Positions 60,114 to 64,000 of a stretch of DNA of 64,000 bases are shown here, piece by piece. The first letter of the stretch is position 1; the number at the start of each line of letters is the position of its first letter. The notes beneath the pieces are model-generated. The model searched no databases. It was not told the origin of the DNA and was given only the letters and a program-made list of their open reading frames with translations. Origin of the DNA: Vibrio sp. 05-20-BW147 (lineage in GTDB: Bacteria > Pseudomonadota > Gammaproteobacteria > Enterobacterales > Vibrionaceae); the NCBI RefSeq assembly GCF_013369385.1, contig NZ_SZTO01000019.1, positions 29,629 to 93,628 of the forward strand. Direction: 5' to 3'. The position numbers were made by a program, and so were the translations under genes.

Positions 60114-61709
60114 TTAGCCTTGGAACTCGGCAAAGTACTCATCCAACACTTTGCGCGTTGCACGACCAATGAGCTCGTATTCGTGGTGAGTAAGGTTAGC
60201 CAGGGATACTCGAACAGAAGCGTGTACCACATCGAAACCTTTGCCCGGAAGTAAGATAACGCCGGTTTCATGTGCAAGGCGGAAAAGGAAATCTTTGCCC
60301 TTTTCGCTCGCTTTGAACCAATCAACGAAGGCTGGCCCGTACAATTTCCCACCTAAAGTGTCGAGCTCAAGCAGTGTGTAGTAGTCCACACGATCTTTGT
60401 TTTCTTCAATTTCTACACCCATGTTTTTGTACAGGGTTTTGTATCGCTCACGGATGATGCGTTTGCACGCTGCTTTGTAGTTTTGCTCTGAGTCCATTAA
60501 GCAATTCAGAGCGAATAGTGCCATTTGAACTTGTTGAGGAAGCGACAAACCTGCTGTGTGATTAAGTGCAACACTGCGGCTATCTGCTACGATACGGTCA
60601 ATAAACTTGATTTCACGTGGTTCCGGAGTTAGCGTTTTGTAACGATCGTCCAACTCAAGTTGACGCGCTTCGGGAAGGCTGCGCATTGCGTCGTCAAACA
60701 CGTTGTTGTGCTGAATCGCAATCGAGCCCAAGCGCCAACCTGTTGCACCGAAGTATTTAGAGAACGAGTAAACACACAGCGTGTTGTATGGCAGTTTCGC
60801 AAACAGTGATATAAAATCGTCTGCAAACGTGCCGTATACGTCATCAGTAATGATGAATAAATCACTGCGTTGCTCATTGACGAAGTTCGTTAAGTTATCT
60901 AGCGTCTCATCCGAAAATTTGACTGATGCAGGGTTCGCTGGGTTAACGACACAAAGCAGTTTGATGTCTGTATCCGCCAGTTTCTCGATTTCAGACATTG
61001 GTAGTTGCCATGTGGTCTCATCAAGGCGTAACTCAACAATCTCCAACTCATATTCAGAAAGCTCCGGGATCTCTAAATAAGGAGTAAAGATTGGCGTGAT
61101 CAACGCAACCTTATCGCCTTTTTGGAGTAGCCCGTTGTTAAACATCGTTTGGAACGTGTAAGTCATTGATGCGGTGCCACCTTCCGTTGCAAACAGATCG
61201 AAATCTGTTGTGATTGGCATAGGGCCATACATTTCTTCCGCGATGTACTGCTTCACGACAGTTTCAATGTTTGTCAGCATTCGAGGTGGCACTGGGTAGT
61301 TACACGCTAGGTATGCGTTAACCAACTCATTCAAAAAAGCTTGTTTCTGTAGACCTAGACGATCTTTTGCGTAGCTCAACGACTTTTCGATAAACTGCAC
61401 ACCTTGATCTTGTTTGTTATTGCTCGCAAACGTATCAAAACGTTCAACGATACCCATTCCATCTGGAATACCACCAAAACCACCATCAAGGTATGAATAG
61501 GTACGCTCTGCTTCCATCACCGCAAATTCACCTAAACGAATGAATGCCTTACGTGGCAGTGTCGCTAAAAAATTTGGGTTACCACGACCTGCATCTAATA
61601 AAATGCGGTCAGGAACCGTTTTTGCCACTTCAATGAGTTTGTCTTTTAATTCAAATGGGCTTAAATCTGCAAACTTTGAAAAATCAATCGTTGTATTTTG
61701 CGTGGTCAT
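60114..61709 (-). CDS. aspD: L-aspartate beta-decarboxylase (bifunctional aspartate aminotransferase)
   Basis: A 531-residue cytoplasmic PLP enzyme of fold type I. Known AspD proteins are 530-ish residues. Visible signatures: RILLDAGRGNPNFLATLPRK at the N-terminus, the PLP-lysine segment YSFSKYFGATGWRLG (Lys near 315), VVNPANPASVKFSDETLDNL, ITDDVYGTFADDF, and a C-terminal small domain VILLPGKGFDVVHASVRVSL. It converts aspartate to alanine and CO2, consuming a proton. With AspT it forms a cycle that builds proton-motive force. The ribosome site is AAGG 8 bp before ATG. Confidence 0.95.
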   Translation of the reverse strand: MTTQNTTIDFSKFADLSPFELKDKLIEVAKTVPDRILLDAGRGNPNFLATLPRKAFIRLGEFAVMEAERTYSYLDGGFGGIPDGMGIVERFDTFASNNKQDQGVQFIEKSLSYAKDRLGLQKQAFLNELVNAYLACNYPVPPRMLTNIETVVKQYIAEEMYGPMPITTDFDLFATEGGTASMTYTFQTMFNNGLLQKGDKVALITPIFTPYLEIPELSEYELEIVELRLDETTWQLPMSEIEKLADTDIKLLCVVNPANPASVKFSDETLDNLTNFVNEQRSDLFIITDDVYGTFADDFISLFAKLPYNTLCVYSFSKYFGATGWRLGSIAIQHNNVFDDAMRSLPEARQLELDDRYKTLTPEPREIKFIDRIVADSRSVALNHTAGLSLPQQVQMALFALNCLMDSEQNYKAACKRIIRERYKTLYKNMGVEIEENKDRVDYYTLLELDTLGGKLYGPAFVDWFKASEKGKDFLFRLAHETGVILLPGKGFDVVHASVRVSLANLTHHEYELIGRATRKVLDEYFAEFQG

Positions 61710-61755
61710 AATATTTACCTTAGTCTATTATTTACTAAATTTTGATAATGTTTCC

Positions 61756-61783
61756 CTTATCGCCTAGTTAATTAGGCGATAAG
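61756..61783 (-). other. Perfect intercistronic hairpin between aspT and aspD
   Basis: CTTATCGCCTA (61756-61766) and TAGGCGATAAG (61773-61783) are exact inverse complements around GTTAAT. It lies between the stop of aspT and the start of aspD without a T tract on the minus strand, so it may process or stabilise the messenger or allow partial termination. Confidence 0.6.
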
Positions 61784-61802
61784 ATTTTCTAATTTATTTA
61801 AA

Positions 61803-63518
61803 TTACATGCCTGCATTTAAAGTAATAATGCCGACAATAATTGGTCCCCACAGGGTGAGTAGTACATTGGCAACTGCATAAGTCACGGTGAATGAGAATA
61901 CTGGCGTTGCGTTGCCTGTTTTTTCCATCAAAGCAGCAAATGCTGGGTTCGCACTTCGTCCACCTGTAACGCAGCCAAGCGCTTCAACTGGGTTCTTAAT
62001 CTTCAATACAAAATATGAGAAGAAGAACGAAATAATCTGAGGGATAATCGTCACGGCCATGCCAAGGAACAACAGGGACATACCGTGTTCTTTAATGGTA
62101 TCGACCGCTTGAGGGCCAGCCTCAAGGCCTACAATGCCCACAAATGCTGCCAAACCGAAATCTCGAACAAAGTTCGCGGCGCCCACAGGGAACTGAGCAA
62201 CGTGTGGATTACGGCTGCGTAACCAACCAACAATCAATCCAGAGATCAAGCAACCTGCACCAGAACCAATCGTGACGGGGATACCGGCAATCTTAAAGCT
62301 GATAAGACCAATAAGCAGACCAAGCACCATACCCATACCAAGGACAACGAAGTCCGTCATGGTTGAAGATCCCATGCGTTGACCGATGTTTTTCTCAACG
62401 CGATTGATGTCTTTTGCAGTACCCGTAAGCTGAATGACGTCGTTTTTCTTCACCACAAGGTCCGGTGTCATTTCGATTGAACGGCCTTCACGAATGTAAT
62501 CCGTCACATAGATACCACGCATGGAGCCTTGATTTGATGCTTCTTTGATCTCTTGCAGTGACTTACCAATCAGTTTGCGGTTGTCAGCAATCAGCTGGCG
62601 GTTTTCTTCAATAATTTCATAGCCTTCTGGTAGTACAACCTCGTTGTCTGCCAAACCAGCTTGCAGTTGATGTACCGCATGGCGACGGCCAGTGACAACA
62701 ATGACGTCGCCTTCTTTCAGTGCGGTGTATTTATCCGCCTCTAGCACTTTGCCATCGCGTTGAATTAACTCAATACAAGCAGTCAACGATTTTTTGTTTA
62801 GCTGAGCTAAGGTTTTACCTGCTAGTCCGCCATCTTTGCTCACCTTAAATGCTCGTGTAACCAATGCCGTTACTGCATTGAATTCACCCGGTGCTAGCTC
62901 GTGCTTGCCATTCGAATTTTTCTCCTCTAGAGCAATCGCCTCTGCTCGGATATCCCACTTCATCAATGTTGGGAACACCCACGTCACCATAAGAATTGGA
63001 CCAAGCGAACCAAAGATATATGTGACTGCGTAGCCCACTGCAACATTGGTCTGCATTAAGTGCTTCGCTTCTTCTGTCACACCGCCAAGACGTGCGATCG
63101 CATCACCCGCTGTACCTATGATTGCCGATTGAGTCAAACCACCCGCTGCTAGGCCTGCTGCCGTGCCTCTATCTAGGTCGAACATCCAAGCTGCGGCTAA
63201 TACACAAAGCAGGCCAGAAACCGTCATCACAACAGCAGAAAGTAGAATGTTGATAGTTCTAAAGTTCAATGCTTTGAAGAACTGCGCACCACCCTGATAC
63301 CCTACTGCATAAATAAAGAGCGCAAAGAAAATGCTTTTTACGCCGGGATCAATATGAACACCAAATTGCCCAATAATTACACCCATTAATAATGTTCCGG
63401 CAACACCGCCAAGAACAAATCGACCAATGGTAATTTTACCTACCATATAACCGAGAGAGAGCGTAATAAAGAGAGCAACAAATGGTGCCATGTCAAAAAG
63501 GTTAGAAATAATTTCCAT
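61803..63518 (-). CDS. aspT: Aspartate:alanine antiporter
   Basis: A 571-residue inner-membrane protein of the AAEx family. Two homologous membrane halves (residues ~10-185 and ~400-570, with the second containing GGRSANPAFAALMEKTGNATP) flank a cytoplasmic part with two RCK_C/TrkA-C domains (~205-290: AGKTLAQLNKKSLTACIELI, DVIVVTGRRHAVHQL; ~295-390: SNQGSMRGIYVTDY, NDVIQLTGTAKDINRVE). This order is diagnostic of AspT/YidE. It exchanges external aspartate for internal alanine electrogenically. It is first in the row aspT-aspD-pdxY. Confidence 0.95.
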   Translation of the reverse strand: MEIISNLFDMAPFVALFITLSLGYMVGKITIGRFVLGGVAGTLLMGVIIGQFGVHIDPGVKSIFFALFIYAVGYQGGAQFFKALNFRTINILLSAVVMTVSGLLCVLAAAWMFDLDRGTAAGLAAGGLTQSAIIGTAGDAIARLGGVTEEAKHLMQTNVAVGYAVTYIFGSLGPILMVTWVFPTLMKWDIRAEAIALEEKNSNGKHELAPGEFNAVTALVTRAFKVSKDGGLAGKTLAQLNKKSLTACIELIQRDGKVLEADKYTALKEGDVIVVTGRRHAVHQLQAGLADNEVVLPEGYEIIEENRQLIADNRKLIGKSLQEIKEASNQGSMRGIYVTDYIREGRSIEMTPDLVVKKNDVIQLTGTAKDINRVEKNIGQRMGSSTMTDFVVLGMGMVLGLLIGLISFKIAGIPVTIGSGAGCLISGLIVGWLRSRNPHVAQFPVGAANFVRDFGLAAFVGIVGLEAGPQAVDTIKEHGMSLLFLGMAVTIIPQIISFFFSYFVLKIKNPVEALGCVTGGRSANPAFAALMEKTGNATPVFSFTVTYAVANVLLTLWGPIIVGIITLNAGM

Positions 63519-63831
63519 GACAATTTACTCTTATTAAAAATAGAAAAACAAAATAATCTAACGAATAATCTGTCACTCATATTTGTTGGATCATTTAATT
63601 TTAAAAGCATCTCGTTTGCTTCGAAGCGAATATTAGGAACAAAAACTCACAACTCGTAATCCTATTTGAAGGATGAAACCATCACTTCGCATATTCAAAA
63701 GCAAGCATTGAGAAATAACTATCGAAAATTGAATGACTTAGTGGTCTGTAATGAACATCAGGTAAATCGAAAAATAATTTTATTTTTATTTTCTCTGTCC
63801 AAAAAACTGTTTGGTTGCACTATTCACTCCA
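63519..63831. other. Intergenic region upstream of aspT
   Basis: AT-rich, expected to hold the aspT promoter. An open frame of 65 codons runs through it on the plus strand into the insertion sequence but has no ribosome site; I see no RNA or regulator site. Confidence 0.5.
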
Positions 63832-64000
63832 CAGGGCGGGAGCATACTTTGGTGGATTTATAACCCCAAGAAGACTCTTGCCCTATAATCATCGTTCCAA
63901 CCCGCTTTCTTCATCTTCACTTTTTGGCTCGGAGCACCACAGTCGCATTGCTTGAGCATATTCATGACAAAACGTCTAAACAACGCGATGTTTTCAACAG
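63832..64000 (-). mobile_element. End of an ISAs1-family insertion sequence
   Basis: The element begins near CAGGGCGGGAGCATAC (63832), a plausible terminal inverted repeat, and contains the transposase 3' end. The other end is beyond the window, so the pair of repeats and any target duplication cannot be checked. Confidence 0.7.
63858..64000 (-). CDS. ISAs1-family transposase (H-repeat type), C-terminal part
   Basis: The minus-strand frame open at the window edge reads ENIALFRRFVMNMLKQ ... MKKAGWNDDYRARVF before a TAA stop (63858-63860). This is the conserved C-terminus of DDE transposases of the ISAs1/H-repeat family. The 5' part, with the catalytic Asp and Glu residues, is outside. Whether the gene is intact cannot be told. 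Confidence 0.8.
   Translation of the reverse strand, partial: VENIALFRRFVMNMLKQCDCGAPSQKVKMKKAGWNDDYRARVFLGL

Noticed and set aside
63666..63863. A 65-codon frame upstream of aspT
   Set aside because: No ribosome site or recognisable domain, AT-driven composition, and it runs into the end of the insertion sequence.

Overview
The window looks like a chromosomal segment of a marine gamma-proteobacterium of the genus Vibrio, most likely V. vulnificus or a close relative. The basis is gene content recognised by eye: a vibrio-style pectin/oligogalacturonate locus, a MalS-type amylase, an aspartate decarboxylase/antiporter pair, vibrio-type chemotaxis and PilZ genes, and a type I secretion adhesin with the VC_A0849-type C-terminal secretion domain. 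No rRNA, tRNA, CRISPR array or prophage was seen. Only one insertion sequence is evident, an ISAs1-type element cut by the right edge.

Layout. 1-6.5 kb: the N-terminal part of an S9 (prolyl oligopeptidase) peptidase behind a Fur-like box, a YcgR-like PilZ protein, a GNAT protein, a methyl-accepting chemotaxis protein, a small XRE regulator and a YnaI-like mechanosensitive channel. 6.5-26.9 kb: one long minus-strand operon. It starts with a giant repetitive adhesin of about 4,650 residues, followed by its type I secretion ABC transporter, HlyD adaptor and TolC-like outer-membrane protein, then an OmpA-like lipoprotein and a PstS-like periplasmic protein; a strong terminator ends it. The adhesin's first half is four copies of a 539-residue unit, and the landmark positions repeat at exactly 1617 bp. 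27-35.3 kb: an alkylsulfatase, a TPR protein, a LysR regulator, lipid A phosphoethanolamine transferase EptA, a HIT protein, an arsR-ACR3 arsenite operon and a small charged periplasmic protein. 35.4-40.7 kb: yjiH-yjiG-M20 peptidase operon, a DUF302 protein and periplasmic alpha-amylase MalS.

41-53.3 kb is a compact pectin-degradation locus. KdgM is the outer-membrane oligogalacturonate porin. PL9 (PelX-like) and PL2 lyases and a free CBM32 protein work in the periplasm. Two related sodium:solute symporters probably carry short oligogalacturonates across the inner membrane. Ogl cleaves them in the cytoplasm, and KdgK plus Eda finish the route to pyruvate and glyceraldehyde-3-phosphate. Six copies of one KdgR-like motif (core AAAACANCGKTTC) sit upstream of every transcription unit of the locus, some next to CRP-like sites. 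kduI, kduD and kdgR are not in the window.

53.4-64 kb: an EamA transporter divergent from kdgK, a 186-bp inverted-repeat-bounded segment in a gene-poor stretch, a POTRA-less Omp85-type barrel, a LysR regulator, a small exported protein, a patatin-like lipoprotein, then aspT-aspD-pdxY. AspT exchanges aspartate for alanine, AspD decarboxylates aspartate with PLP, and PdxY makes PLP. The window ends inside the ISAs1-type transposase.
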